DNA of 64,000 bases from Xestospongia muta (taxonomy: Eukaryota; Porifera; Demospongiae; Haplosclerida; Petrosiidae), in NCBI GenBank assembly GCA_963693285.1, contig OY848925.1, positions 1,418,817 through 1,482,816 on the forward strand. Direction: 5' to 3'. The notes beneath the pieces are model-generated. The model searched no databases and was not told where the DNA came from. It was given only the letters and a program-made list of their open reading frames with translations. The position numbers and the translations under genes were made by a program. Below, in pieces: positions 1 to 11,612 of this stretch. Position 1 is the first letter of the stretch, and every line of letters begins with the position of its first letter.

Positions 1-185
1 AATTTACTACTAAAGACAATGATAATGATAACCACAGTGGTAACTGTGCCTCTAATGGGGCTTGGTGGTATAACAGCTGTTATCATGCCCACTTAAATGG
101 TCGTTATTTAAACCTAGTGAGGTGGAACATTTCAATTCGTACTGCTACACCATTTTCTGAGATGAAAGTACGTCGAGCATATTGA
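1..185 (+). CDS. F0: fibrinogen C-terminal domain protein, 3' end only
   Basis: Partial: the first full codon is at position 3 and the stop TGA is 183-185. The translation starts [15 protein letters not shown], the calcium-binding loop and cysteine of a fibrinogen C-terminal (FReD) domain, followed by [10 protein letters not shown] and the closing EMKVRRAY. It matches the ends of F1 and F2 below. Unlike them, the stretch between 'NGRY' and 'EMKVRR' is changed: the usual SGIIW..WKG block is replaced by [16 protein letters not shown], so this copy is shorter and diverged there. It is probably a secreted lectin-like or matrix protein. It lies convergent with NUP133. Confidence 0.8.
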   Translation, partial: FTTKDNDNDNHSGNCASNGAWWYNSCYHAHLNGRYLNLVRWNISIRTATPFSEMKVRRAY

Positions 186-604
186 ACAAAGATAGTTTCA
201 AACCAAGATTGTTTTAGTTTGAAATATTGTATAATTAATACCACTCTTTGATTAATAAGAATTGTCTTGAAAAGTTTTAATAATTCAAAAGAGAAAATTC
301 TAGATCAATGAAGTCCTACAAAAAATTAGTTATCCTAATTAGGATGCAAGAAATGCAAAGTCATCATAATTGTATAGCTCTAGATCTGCTAGAAAAAAAT
401 TACAAGCATGCACAAAAATGATCCTTAGAATGGTTGTTGTATATAGCACCTTTCATTAGGTTTTGTCATTGGTGCCATTTCACCTAAATGATCTGAATCT
501 TATAGCAAAATGTCAAGTGATTAAACTATTCTATTTTTATAACATGATATTACTTCTATACTTTTACATAATCACAAAATGTTCTTGAGTTTAATATCAG
601 GTAA
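186..604. other. AT-rich spacer between two convergent 3' ends
   Basis: This spacer lies between the stop of F0 on + and the stop of NUP133 on -. I see no open frame with family resemblance, no RNA gene and no clear repeat. Confidence 0.6.
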
Positions 605-3568
605 TTAAGAGGAATGGCTGGTATCATCAAAGCTCACATCAGCAATACGTTCAAGATGTTCATAACCAGCTTTCATGAGAAACAAAAATGTGGAGTTTTC
701 AGATAGTCCTTCTTGTACCAGGTAGTGAGAGGAGACAAGATCATCTATGCTTGGAAGAAGGTCTATTACATCATAACCTATATAAATAAACAAGTGATGA
801 ATTAACATACAAACTAAATACATGATCATTTTACTAGTGCTTAAAGTTGTGCTTCAAGCACTTCACTAAATGTTTGGCCCATGTAAGATTAGCATACAAG
901 CTATATACATCATTAAACAATATCAATCAACACATCCAATAACCATAGCTTAAAACATAATCTGACAGTCCATGTTGATTCTCTCAATAATAAACATACC
1001 AAATTTCATATTATATTCTTCTAAAACTTTAAAGAAAAACGTTTGTTCTAGTTGTTTCAATGGGTCATCAGTACCAAGCTTGGTCCAACTAGAAGGCAAC
1101 AGAAGAAAGAAAACATTAGCATAACAAGTAAACCTTGCAATTAAATAAACTTAAGACTAATTTAAGACATGTTTAAGAATTACACAGTACATATAAGCTG
1201 ATTCTATGTCACTATCAGTGCAGTGAGCTTCAATTAATGTACAGTGTTCTACTCATAGTCATACATATATTTATTTAAGTATTATATCTATGCTAATGAA
1301 GAGCGTGTATATAGAAATACTACAATGTAACTTACTCAGTCTTTAAAGCGGCTTGACTCCAAATGTATATTTGAAGCTCTTTATACTCAGGGTCATTAGT
1401 ATCCTAGCAACAATTAAGATATTATAAGGTACATGTGCTAATTAAGATTGTATTACTAACTGGAAATGCCACGTTGAGATATTCTAAAGCAAAATGGTAT
1501 CTAAGCAACATAGTTCCTGGATTATCATCTTCTAAATGTAACTAAATGAAGAAATAGTAAAATTACAATGTTAATAAATATAATTGATATTTTGTCAAAG
1601 TTATTGGTAAAACTTGATGAAAAAGTTAGATACCATTTAAAATTTAGTGATTTATGCATTCACTTTTGACTAGCATGTCTGTCATGTCTTATATAGTCAA
1701 AGTTATCCTAATTGCTAACTAATGAGAACAATATGATTATTATATTGCTAAAAACAAAAAAACAGTCGTCACACAGACTTACTTCAATAATTTTGTCAGG
1801 GGTCAATGGTGGCATATTATTAGGGTCAATATCAGAATTCTGTAAATAAAATGAAGCACAATAAACCAACACACATTCCTACTTCTAATGCTATATGGGG
1901 GATAGCCTCTTGGAATTCTATTTTCTTGAGTTCAGTGTTTATTTGTTCTAGTTCATCTTCAGGCTCACTACTTGTTGATGACGCCAGTAAAGAGAGTTTG
2001 CTCAAACTAAGCAATGTCTGTATGTAATGTTAATATTATAATTAACAAAACAATCACAATTTCTACCTTTTTTCGAGCAACAAACTTGTCTTCAATTTCT
2101 GCTAGTTCAAGTAAAGTTTTTGACGCCTACAACATAAATTAAAATCATATTATTAGAAACATTCCTAATAATTTTAAGTAATAAAATAAGTGTCTCCATG
2201 GTGCTTTGATACATGTGAATAAGTAATGAGAGTCCTTGTCCAAACATTAACTTAAAATAACATGTTCTCTCTTAAAGGGTTGTCATTTACATACCTTGCT
2301 ATAGTCTTCAATGGCAAAGTCATGAATCCAAGATAGGTGAGGATGAGAAGAGAGAAATTCACCCAGTTCCTTTGGGAAGAGGGTGGAGAAAGAAAGAAGT
2401 CTCTTGATATCTCCTAAAACAAAAAAAAACAATTGCACAATATAAAGATTAACATTTTATCAAATAGATTTCCCTCAAGATATACTAATCAACAGTGTAA
2501 ATCATCTACGTAGAAAAGAGGCTTCATTATTTTTGTGTCTTTCAGGATTATGAATACAATTTGAATTATCAACTGTGGCCTGTCCTATAATTAATCAATA
2601 TCACTGTAATCATTTGAGTCATAATACAATAAAGAAGAGGATGTTGAACACACCATTATCTAGATAGTGCTTAAATAGGAAATCTCCAAAGCCTTGAGTG
2701 TTGAACTTATCAAAATATTCCTTCAGCATATCTCGATTATCTTGGTCTTCACAAATTTGTATGAGCGTGGGAAAGTGACAATACTGTTCTGCAAGTTGTA
2801 GAGCGACATTGACTTGATTGTTTTTCACTATGTCAATAAAAGCAAAAAGGTATAATCTTCTGTGCATAACTATTTCTACTAGTAACAACTTACAAGCAGC
2901 TGTAATAAATGTGTTCTTGTCGTTATCAAATATATTTTGAATTTCAAATTCTCGATGATGGTCTTCAAGTTGTCTGTAGAGAATTAAGAAGCTACACATT
3001 AAAATCTATATAGACGCCAGGGACTATCAAATTTATTTTGGATTATAATAAGTCAGAGAAAATATAAGCCAATGACCACGTTATATACAGGAAAGCATAA
3101 AGCCTGGAAGTTGCCATTATGCCATTGTTCTTGAAATGCTATATAAACTATTAATCAGATATGAAGCCACACCCTTCATCTTTAATATCCATAATCATTC
3201 TCTGTATAGCACTAAAACACAGTCTTATATATACTATTACTCAGTATAATTATAAGCCACACCCTTCATCTCTAATGCTCATGTGTAGCACTAAGATGCA
3301 GTCTTATATATACTATTACTCAGTATAATAAAAGAAAGCGTGTGTTGCTATGAGGCAAATAAAATTTAGTGGTTAGTAATACAAAGACTTACTTAACAGA
3401 CTTCAAATGGTCAGTTAGTCCGGAATAGATTATAAGAGCTATCTCAGTATAAATATTCCAAAATGTCTGTTGATCAGAGTCACTGATAGGCTCACCACGA
3501 CAGTCATCCCAATGATCAAGAAGTGCAAACAACTACATATAAAATAACAATATATATATATTATATAT

Positions 3569-3605
<37 letters not shown>

Positions 3606-4586
3606 TATTTATTAATTGCTACAATCACAAGATGTAGTGTTTTAAGTATCAGACCAAAGTTACAAAATTACAGTTTAAACATGTCTCTAAGTTAAGTGCT
3701 CTTTACATCAACATTATAGCAAAGTTATTATAGATACTTACAATTCTACGCAATGTTTCTCGACTTCCATGATTGCCTTCATAAGCTAGTAATAATTAGT
3801 AAACAAAACAATGATGAGCTATGATGTTAAATGTAGTACCTTACCTGTCCAAGGTATAAACTCTGGTTCTAATCTAACAGTTGGATTACAACTTTGATAT
3901 AATTTAGCACGTGTACAACGATACTCTAATCCCGCAGAAAACATAGCCTGTATAAAACAAATATAGTAGTATATGATCTAGTAATGTGTCTGAATTAATT
4001 ATCATAATGAAATCTTATTATAAATTGTGGAATAAAACCACAAATATATAAACGTAGTCATATCTCCGGTTTTATTCAGCTGTATACATAATGCATACAC
4101 TAATATCATATGTTTATATAGAGGTATTTATCTTTTGTTAAACGTAGCTCTCAATGTTTTATTATGCAAAGACAGCAACATCAATGGCTTCACTGACCTT
4201 AATAATAGAAGCTATGTTTACTGTTACCAGTAACTGTTGTACTAAGGAATCCAATAAATAGACAGCAGTATCATGATAATCAACTAATGCCTTCACTACT
4301 TCATCAACATTGACAACCTGAGAATATATAAATGTAAAAAGTTAAAACTTAAACAAATAAAACATATTTGGGGCATATTGATGATGTGGTTTATTCACAA
4401 GTATAAATGGACAAGGTTTTGTTTTACAATCATCTAATATATAATCTGTCTGGATCTCTATTCACTAAGTCTTTTATGCCATTTTTTACCTGACTATAAA
4501 AGATATCTTGAGATGTTAATCCAGCTCTGAGATGAGGCAATGGTGGACGCTCTTGAAGGACATGCTTAATTGCTTCTTCTACATGC

Positions 4587-4641
<55 letters not shown>

Positions 4642-4939
4642 ATTAATTAACATTATAATTAGTCTCACTGGTTGTGCATTTCCTTTAGTACTATAGCAGC
4701 CATGATTTTCTCAGCATGTTCACACAACAAGTGGCGAGTCAGCATTGGTCGTCCACGTACTGTAACACAAGTCAACTATAGTATAAATGATCAATAATGC
4801 CACTAATGATAGAACTAGTAACATACCATATCTAATAATCCCACATCAATAAGGAATTGTGTAAGACGTCGTTGAGCCTCTAGTTTATCTTCAAGCTGGT
4901 AAAGAATGATGATCGATGAACTGCCAGTGCCTACAGAGT
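605..4939 (-). CDS. NUP133: Nucleoporin Nup133, C-terminal helical part (17 exons; 5' exons not found)
   Basis: Nup133 belongs to the Y-complex (Nup107-160) scaffold of the nuclear pore. In transcript order the exons are 4939-4827, 4775-4669, 4586-4490, 4317-4198, 3947-3845, 3785-3742, 3532-3393, 2973-2894, 2827-2654, 2413-2295, 2126-2067, 2017-1883, 1839-1783, 1541-1461, 1403-1336, 1088-1000 and 777-605. Every junction is GT-AG and phase is kept throughout, giving about 586 codons to the TAA at 607-605. Landmarks that align in order with vertebrate Nup133 are [84 protein letters not shown] and [12 protein letters not shown]. The first exon corresponds to about residue 545 of the human protein. 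The N-terminal beta-propeller (about 500 residues) is not in the 1.1 kb before F1, so the gene is either 5'-truncated or split by a large intron or rearrangement. Exon ends come from reading splice sites, not from transcripts. Confidence 0.93.
3549..3604. repeat. (AT)n microsatellite in a NUP133 intron
   Basis: An almost pure TA run interrupted by a few extra A or T bases, inside the intron between the exons ending at 3742 and starting at 3532. Confidence 0.95.
4589..4638. repeat. (GA)25 microsatellite in a NUP133 intron
   Basis: A perfect 50-bp GA run just upstream (minus sense) of the 4586-4490 exon. On the transcribed strand it reads TC repeats, so it doubles as the polypyrimidine tract next to that exon's acceptor. 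Length change here could affect splicing. Confidence 0.95.
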
Positions 4940-5690
4940 CTATGGGAAGAACAGATAAGGCTTACTATAAGTCTTTATATCTGCATGTAAGCATATATAT
5001 TATATTTATAATATATAATTATATATATATATATATATATCACACATATCTTTTAGTAATATTCATAACCATACATGTTGAAAGAAGTGTTATTATGGCA
5101 ATGGAAGGAAATTAATTGGTACCAATGTAAAGGTTGGTATTAATTTCTGTCATATGCCAAAATGGAAGTCATTGTGTCTGACAATATGAAAAAGTCCCTA
5201 AACATAAGATATTAAATGTGTAGTTTTGATTGTTGAGGAGGTAATCAAAATCGTTACTCATATCAAAATGTTGTTATAACACATCAGTATAGCTGTAATG
5301 TTTTTGCTGAAAGACTAACTACACAAACAAACTTAGGGAATAACCTCAAATTGTGTTATGTTATATATATATAATCATTACCAAGACAATAAATGCCACC
5401 ACATCATCAGAAAATAACTTGCCAGTTATTCTACCTTTTACATTGTATACACACTTTTTTACAACATGTTCTTCTGAACTTCACAACAAAAGAGGACAAC
5501 ATGATAATTGAAGGAATTATAATTGAGCCATTGAATGAGATTATTGGACTTACTTAAATACCTAATATAAATTCTTCCCATTGGTGCCATTAATTAGCAT
5601 GACTGATATTGCTGTCATGAGGAATAAATAAACTATCTACATTCACAATGAAAATAAGGTGTATATGGAACTGAAAAGCAAATGTCTACA
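4940..5690. other. Spacer upstream of the NUP133 fragment; no propeller exons seen
   Basis: Contains a TA-rich run at about 4995-5040. On - there is one short open stretch at about 5383-5470 reading KGRITGKLFSDDVVAF, flanked by a GT at its 3' side. It does not resemble Nup133 and I do not call it an exon. Otherwise I see nothing. Confidence 0.5.
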
Positions 5691-6083
5691 ATGATGTTTG
5701 GGTGCAATAGACTCTCCAAAATACTTCCCATCTTCCATTGAAAAGACCACATCATTAAAACACTGGGATTTCATTTACCGCTCTGTTTATATAGAGCCAT
5801 AGACAGCAGGTTTTAAGATTATGTATGCATGTGTAATGACAACCAAAGTGGGAGGCTATCATTGACCTCAAACATTAAGTTACAACCTTTCTTTTGACAT
5901 CTCTCCACCTCTTTCTTATCAAGGCCACATTCCCAATTCCACTAGCTGGGAGAGTCCTCACAAACAAAAAACCAAGTTTCAATTTCTATATGTTATAACA
6001 GTTGATTATATAAAGCACATCGTTTAAAAGATAAAAAATAATAGGTACTCTGTGTTTAAAACACTTCAGTTAGTACTTGTAAA
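5691..6083 (+). promoter_or_regulatory. F1 promoter region, duplicated upstream of F2
   Basis: TATATAAA lies at 6007-6014, 70 bp before the ATG at 6084. The whole stretch from about 5691 is similar to 8027-8423 upstream of F2. Shared blocks include CCACATCATTAAAACA, GACAACCAAAGTGG, AGTTACAACCTTTCTTTTGA and TAGGTACTCTGTGTTTAAAA. The two genes therefore duplicated together with about 390 bp of 5' flank. Confidence 0.75.
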
Positions 6084-7036
6084 ATGAATTACCACATAAT
6101 CCTTCTTGTAACTATAACAATAGCTACATCCAGTGTGAAAGGAAACTGTCCATCTGAAGAACCTCAAGGTATAAATAAATTATAAGTATGTAATCATTTA
6201 TTTTAACTGTTTGCTGCTATTTCTTTCTGTCAGAAAAAATTTATGGCTGTAAAGCTAAGGATGAAGAAGGACAAGATCTCTCTTGTACTTGCAAAAAACT
6301 AAATGAGACAGGGAAATACAACTGTACTTGTTTTGTTGATGATCAACCTACTACTGAAGTACATTATCTTGACTGTCTTGATGCATTGAGGAAGGGACAA
6401 AATAAAAGTGGAGTCTACTTGCTTAAAACAAATACTTTAGAACTTTTTAAGGTATAATAATTATTATGAAGTAGTCACATTCTATCACTTGTATAGGCCT
6501 ATTGTGACATGGACACTGATGGTGGTGGATGGACTGTCTTTCAAAAAAGAATGGACGGTTCTGTTGACTTCTATCTTAACTGGGCTGACTATGTTCATGG
6601 TTTTGGCAATAACTCAGGAGAGTATTGGCTAGGATTGAGCAAACTTTATCGCTTAGCAAACAGTGATGTATCCACAAAATTACGAGTTGATATGAGAGAT
6701 AAAGATGGTAACAGTGCATATGCTAGTTACTCTACCTTTTACATAGGTGGTGCTACCACTGATTATACTCTCCATGTATCTGGATATAGTGGTACTGCTG
6801 GAGACTCTCTTGGATATCATCATCTCAAGAAATTTTCCACAAAAGACAATGACAATGATGAACACAATAGTAATTGTGCTAACAAATACAAGGGTGGATG
6901 GTGGTACAGAGCTTGCCATGATGTTAACATAAATGGCCTCTATGGTGTTGATAATACAAGTGGAATTATCTGGAAGAAATGGAAAGGTTATTATCATTCT
7001 CTACCATTTACTGAGATGAAGATTCGTCGAAACTAA
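6084..7036 (+). CDS. F1: secreted fibrinogen-domain protein (3 exons, 280 aa)
   Basis: Exons 6084-6168, 6234-6451 and 6497-7036 join in frame (843 nt). Residues 1-21 form a signal peptide (MNYHIILLVTITIATSSVKG). Residues 22-87 are a small Cys-rich N-terminal part with CTC motifs and YLDCLDAL. The FReD domain runs from SGVYLL at about residue 88 to the end: DTDGGGWTVFQKR, GFGNNSGEYWLGL, calcium loop DNDNDEHNSNCA, the closing cysteine pair NCANKYKGGWWYRACH, and EMKIRRN. FReD domains bind acetylated sugars or matrix partners; the ligand here is unknown. No collagen stretch is present, unlike ficolins. A poly(A) signal AATAAA lies at 7067-7072. Its nearest relative is F2, 2.3 kb downstream. Confidence 0.9.
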
Positions 7037-7338
7037 GTAACAATACTTAGAACAAAACTAAGTAAAAATAAAACCTTTTCAATATTGTAGTAAAATGTTA
7101 ATTTTTGTTCACATTGTTAAATCAGATGACAGCAGCAAATGTTTATTTGAGTAAACAATTTCCTAAAATTGTCTTTAACAGTTTCAATGAAAGAAATAAA
7201 ACTATTTTAGTAACAAAAACATTATTAAAAGTACTAATCATCAGTATTGACAGCACAACCAGTTACAAAGTTATTTTAAACACATCTAAAGAAAATAGCA
7301 CTAACTTATACTCCCTGACATATCTTTATTTCTCTACC

Positions 7339-7519
7339 TAAAGACATTGACAATGACCAAAATCCTAATAATTGTACCAATCAATACAAAGATAACAATT
7401 GGCTTGAAGTGAATTAAAAGGCAATTATTGAGAAGATAATCAAAATGGAATTAAATTGTCTAGGTTGGAAAGGTTGTTATCATTCTCCATCAGTTAATGA
7501 GATGAAAGTTTTTTGTTAA
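7339..7519 (+). pseudogene. Relic of a fibrinogen-domain gene
   Basis: Reads AAAGACATTGACAATGACC (the DNDND calcium-loop equivalent), then NNCTNQYKDNNWLEV, a broken stretch, then GWKGCYHSP and NEMKVFC before TAA at 7517-7519. It matches the last third of F1 with internal deletions and stops. It lies 300 bp after F1 and is probably a partial tandem copy. Confidence 0.75.
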
Positions 7520-7639
7520 ACAGTTTAACTAATTATATGAGTTTTAACATGATATGATTTTAACTGTCAAATCTTTTCTTTTTCAGTCTGGTACACATAG
7601 CATACCAGGTTGTCCTATAATCGTTTTGGACAATGTGTT

Positions 7640-7701
7640 ATGTATGTATGTATGTATGTATGTATGTATGTATGTATGTATGTATATATACATATATAAT
7701 A

Positions 7702-7753
<52 letters not shown>

Positions 7754-7793
7754 ATGCATGTATGTACACACACACATATATACATACATTTAT
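7640..7793. repeat. Compound microsatellite (TATG)n-(TA)n-(CA)n
   Basis: TATG repeats from about 7640 to 7685, TA repeats to about 7748, then short GTATGT and CA runs. Open frames on either strand here are products of the repeat. Confidence 0.95.
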
Positions 7794-8026
7794 TGACCAA
7801 TCACTTCATTTTATTGTATTGTAGTATGTGACAAATGAAAGCGACAAATGAATTAACCATATCCTTTACCACCAATGCTGAAATTAATGTTTGTTGTGCT
7901 TAATAAACTAAGCATGAATGATATTAATATCTGTTCATTGATATAGAACATAAATTCTCTAAAATTCGCTATAGTAGATAAATTTTAAAACCTATAGTAG
8001 TATTTTTATTTCTATTACTAGAAATC

Positions 8027-8423
8027 AAATATCTACAACGATATTTGGGTATAGTATGTCTCCTAAAACACTTCCCATTTCCTTGAACAGACCACATCAT
8101 TAAAACATTGGCATTTCTTTTACCACACTGTTTATATAGAACCACAGGCAGCAAGTATTAGCATTATATAAGCATGTACCCTGACAACCAAAGTGGGGAG
8201 GTTATTACTAACCTCAAACATCAAGTTACAACCTTTCTTTTGAGGTCTCTCTCATCAACACCACATTCCCAAATCCACCACTAGTTGGGAAAGTCCTCAC
8301 AGACAAAGAACCTAGTTTCAATTTCTATATGTTATAACAATTGACTATATAAAGCACATCCTTTAAAAGATAAAAAATATTAGGTACTCTGTGTTTAAAA
8401 CAATTCAGCTAGTACTTGTTAAA
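8027..8423 (+). promoter_or_regulatory. F2 promoter region
   Basis: TATATAAA at 8346-8353, 71 bp before the ATG at 8424. This is the duplicate of the F1 upstream region (about 5691-6083). Confidence 0.75.
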
Positions 8424-9346
8424 ATGAATTATCACATAATCCTTCTTGTAACTATAACCATAGTTACTTCTAGTGTGAAAGGAAAATGTCCACCTGAAGA
8501 ACCTCGATGTGAGTAGAGTATATTAGTCTGAATCTAATAGATTACTCTTCATCTTCTATAACAGATACATTATCTAGCTGTAAAGCTATCGATGAAGTGG
8601 GAGAGGATCTCTTATGTACTTGTAGCAGAATATCAGTTAACATCCATGATAGATTTGGTCATGATTGTCAATATCTTGACTGTCTTGATGCTTTGATCAA
8701 AGGACAGTGTAAAAGTGGTGTGTATTTGCTTAGACCCAACTGTTTAAAACCTTTCAAGGTATAAGATTTTTCTAATGCTTCATCTTTACACATTGTATAG
8801 GCCTATTGTGATATGGAGACTGATGGTGGTGGATGGACTGTCATTCAACGGAGAATGGATGGTTCTGTTGACTTCTGCCACAACAGAATTGATTATGATG
8901 AAGGGTTTGGAAATATTTCAGGAGAGTATTGGCTGGGACTTAGTAAAATCCATCGTTTAGCTAATGGAAGTGTATCTACACAACTACGAATCGATATGAA
9001 AGATGACAATAATAATAGTGCATATGCCAGTTACTCTACCTTTTACATAGGTGGTTCTACCACTGATTATACTCTCCATGTATCTGGATATGGTGGTAAT
9101 GCTGGAGATGCTCTCACACAACATAATCGTATGAAATTCACAACTAAAGACAACGATAATGATCATTCCAATGATCATAATTGTGCCATTTTGTTTTCAA
9201 GTGGATGGTGGCATAAAGAATGTTATTATTCCAATTTAAATGGTCGCTATGGAAATAATAATGCTAGTGGTATTATATGGAACACTTGGAAAGGTTGGGA
9301 TTATTCTTTGCCATTTGTTGAAATGAAAGTACGGCGAGATTGCTAA
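8424..9346 (+). CDS. F2: secreted fibrinogen-domain protein (3 exons, 274 aa)
   Basis: Exons 8424-8508, 8565-8758 and 8801-9346 join in frame (825 nt). The architecture and exon phases are those of F1: a signal peptide (MNYHIILLVTITIVTSSVKG), a short Cys-rich part with CSRI and YLDCLDAL, and a FReD domain. The domain shows ETDGGGWTVIQRRMDGSVDF, NISGEYWLGLSKI, calcium loop DNDNDHSNDHNCA, closing pair with GGWWHKECY, SGIIWNTWKG and EMKVRRDC. It carries an extra cysteine (GQCKSG, PNCLKP) in exon 2 and a terminal Cys that F1 lacks, so intersubunit disulfides may differ. AATAAA is at 9377-9382. Confidence 0.9.
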
Positions 9347-10120
9347 CAATAACTAATTCTTTAAGTATTGTTTCTTAATAAAATAATCTTAAATTCCATT
9401 AATAATATCTTCTATTAGTGATTGATACACATAAGCAGTCACATCCATTACATTAAGCAATAACATAATATTACTGCATTTAAGCATTCGTGAAGCAGGT
9501 CATATCTAACAAACCATGATATCAGTAATTATATGACATTCATAAATGCAATACATTGCATAAATATCTTTTGCAATTTTACTTAAAAACAATATATATA
9601 AGTGAACTTAAAGTACTTAATGATTCCTTTATATATATAAGTGAAGTTGGAATAGCAGCTGTGTATTGAATTGATGATATAATAAGACCCTTCAAGACAG
9701 GAGAAGCAGGATGAGGTTTTGAACATAACATTTGACTCAAAATGATGAGTCAAGATGATAATGATGATGGGTCAGCACTAATTACTCAATTAGAGTAAAT
9801 TAAACACACCACATGTGCTGTTAAGACCAAGATGAATCAGGTCTTTTTATACTATACTAAAGTAATGCTACACTACATATCAATAATAATATGTACTGTC
9901 TCTCATCAAGTCTGTATGTTTGTACTGTTATGATAATTTAGTAACTGTTATGATAATTTAGTCAGACTTTATCTTGTGTATTAATTATTTTTGTTATCCT
10001 CTGCTTTTGACATGTCAGTCCTCATGTTTACTTTGGTTAAAATATCCAAGTCATAACAGAATATCACTCCACAAATAAACATGTTTACACTTTAAACCTT
10101 GTTCTAATTTGTCAAGAACA
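9347..10120. other. Spacer between the fibrinogen genes and the collagen array
   Basis: AT-rich. A 21-bp direct duplication (TGTTATGATAATTTAGT...) lies at about 9926-9962. I see no gene. From about 10050 it begins to resemble the upstream flank of the short-collagen promoters. Confidence 0.5.
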
Positions 10121-10126
10121 CATCAT

Positions 10127-10229
10127 TATATAAAGAACTGACAGATACATGCTTAACTATCCAAAGAAAGAGTCTTTAACTCAAAAACTACTTCAAGTGG
10201 ATATCTACCTGTACAACAAACTCAACACA
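10127..10229 (+). promoter_or_regulatory. Short-collagen type promoter in front of a dead copy
   Basis: TATATAAA at 10127-10134, then GAACTGACAGATACAT and TCTTTAACTCAAAAACTACT, the same TATA plus 5' UTR that precedes the intact short-collagen genes. Confidence 0.8.
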
Positions 10230-10863
10230 ATGACACAGACCTTATCACTCTTGGTTATACACTTACTGACTGTAGAATGGAGAGATGGTACTAATGGTAG
10301 ATAGAGATAGAGTCAAAGGAGACAAAGGAGAACAAGGATCTCCTAGAACAAGAATGGAGATGTGGTCTTCACCAGATGAGGAAGAACTTCATGTGCTACA
10401 GCTGCAGAAATGTCTTTAGTCTATAAGGAGAAAGCTGCCAGTAGTCATTGTAATAAATCTGGATGGAGGTGGAGCTAACAGCCTGACTATATTTTCAACC
10501 TGAAGAACTCAATTTTCTTTCTAATTTTATATCCATGGTGTAGAATATCAACCTTACACTGTAGGTACACTGGCACCAATACATGATCAAATGTTCTGGC
10601 TGTTATGTCTTTAATGGAACCAGATGCCAGAAAAAAACCTGTCCTACAACACGACTAAGAATAACCTGACTATCTTATAGCTGAACTTGATTGCCACAAA
10701 CATAATTCAATCTATGAATGAATGTATTGACAAAGATGCTGAAGGTATTCAAAGAAGTATTGCCGATACTTTGTTCTATCACATAACAGCTCAATGCATG
10801 AGTCTTCTCTGTCCTCCTTATAATAGGGAGAAAGGATTGGTCCGTGTGGTGTGTACTGAGTAA
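10230..10863 (+). pseudogene. C4-collagen pseudogene
   Basis: Starts ATGACACAGACCTTATCACT like the intact genes. Soon after TVEW it jumps into collagen sequence (the intron and most Gly-X-Y triplets are deleted, with only GDKGEQGS left). It then follows the C4 domain with several frameshifts and stops to GTGTGTACTGAGTAA at 10849-10863. It is the first and most decayed unit of the array, and lies in the same orientation. Confidence 0.85.
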
Positions 10864-11612
10864 CAAGCTGTCTAATAAGTCATGACAACAATTATTATGC
10901 AATGTTTTTATTTCGATTAGCAAATGTTGGTAAATGTTTAGTTTATATATTAATGTAGATATAGGAAACCCACCAAATGAGATCCAATCTTGCACAAAAG
11001 CCAATAGTAATGTGATCTAAAACCACAATAACGGTTCTCTGAAGACAGAATAGAGGAGGGAATTTGTATTTACATTGAAAAATCCACATAATACTTTGGC
11101 TTAGTGGGCCTTCTACATAAGTTCCTTTCTCCATTTTGTGTTGACTCAGCTTTTAGTTTATATTTGTGAGAAAAAATACATTTATTTAAAAATTGAATTA
11201 AGACTGTACTGATTAGGTCTACATTTTGCAATTCTATAGTTTTGCAACTATAGAATGTAGAGAAGTGACCATGACCACAACCATGCAATAATATATAACT
11301 GCAATTGTGATTACCAAAAAGTTTATAGTTATGACCAAGCACATTAAGTGGATAAGTGGTACTAAGATTGATTTGTGGAGAGCAGTGAAATAACTCAGAT
11401 ATCATTCTGTTACCAGACATCCTTCCTTTATGAAGCAGGTAATAAAATATCAGTAACTTAAATTCAAATTCAACAAATTCGTAATGTTTATATTCATTAC
11501 TTCAAGGATTATTGTGGTCCAGGTAGCAGTTTGGTTATTATAAGTAACCACAAAATTTACATAATATGAACATTTCTAGAGTTACGGTAAGTGCCATATT
11601 AACTTATTTAAG
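10864..11612. other. Spacer upstream of C1
   Basis: No gene or promoter of the shared TATATAAA type is visible. Only a weak TATTTAAG lies 6-13 bp before the C1 ATG. A consensus donor-like CGGTAAGTG at about 11585 might end a non-coding first exon, but I see no matching acceptor before the ATG. Confidence 0.4.

Noticed and set aside
4906..5115. Open frame of 69 codons on + antisense to the 5' end of the NUP133 fragment
   Set aside because: It overlaps a supported NUP133 exon on -, runs through a TA microsatellite and has low-complexity content.
5383..5470. Minus-strand stretch KGRITGKLFSDDVVAF as an upstream NUP133 exon
   Set aside because: It does not resemble any part of Nup133 known to me and does not connect with a convincing phase to the exon at 4939.
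6680..6997. Minus-strand open frame across F1 exon 3
   Set aside because: A shadow of the fibrinogen-domain exon; the similar frame antisense to F2 exists only because the genes are paralogous.
7554..7824. Several Tyr/Ile-rich frames on both strands
   Set aside because: Produced by the (TATG)n and (TA)n microsatellite.
10675..11420. Three overlapping minus-strand frames
   Set aside because: Short, without family resemblance; the first is antisense to a collagen pseudogene.
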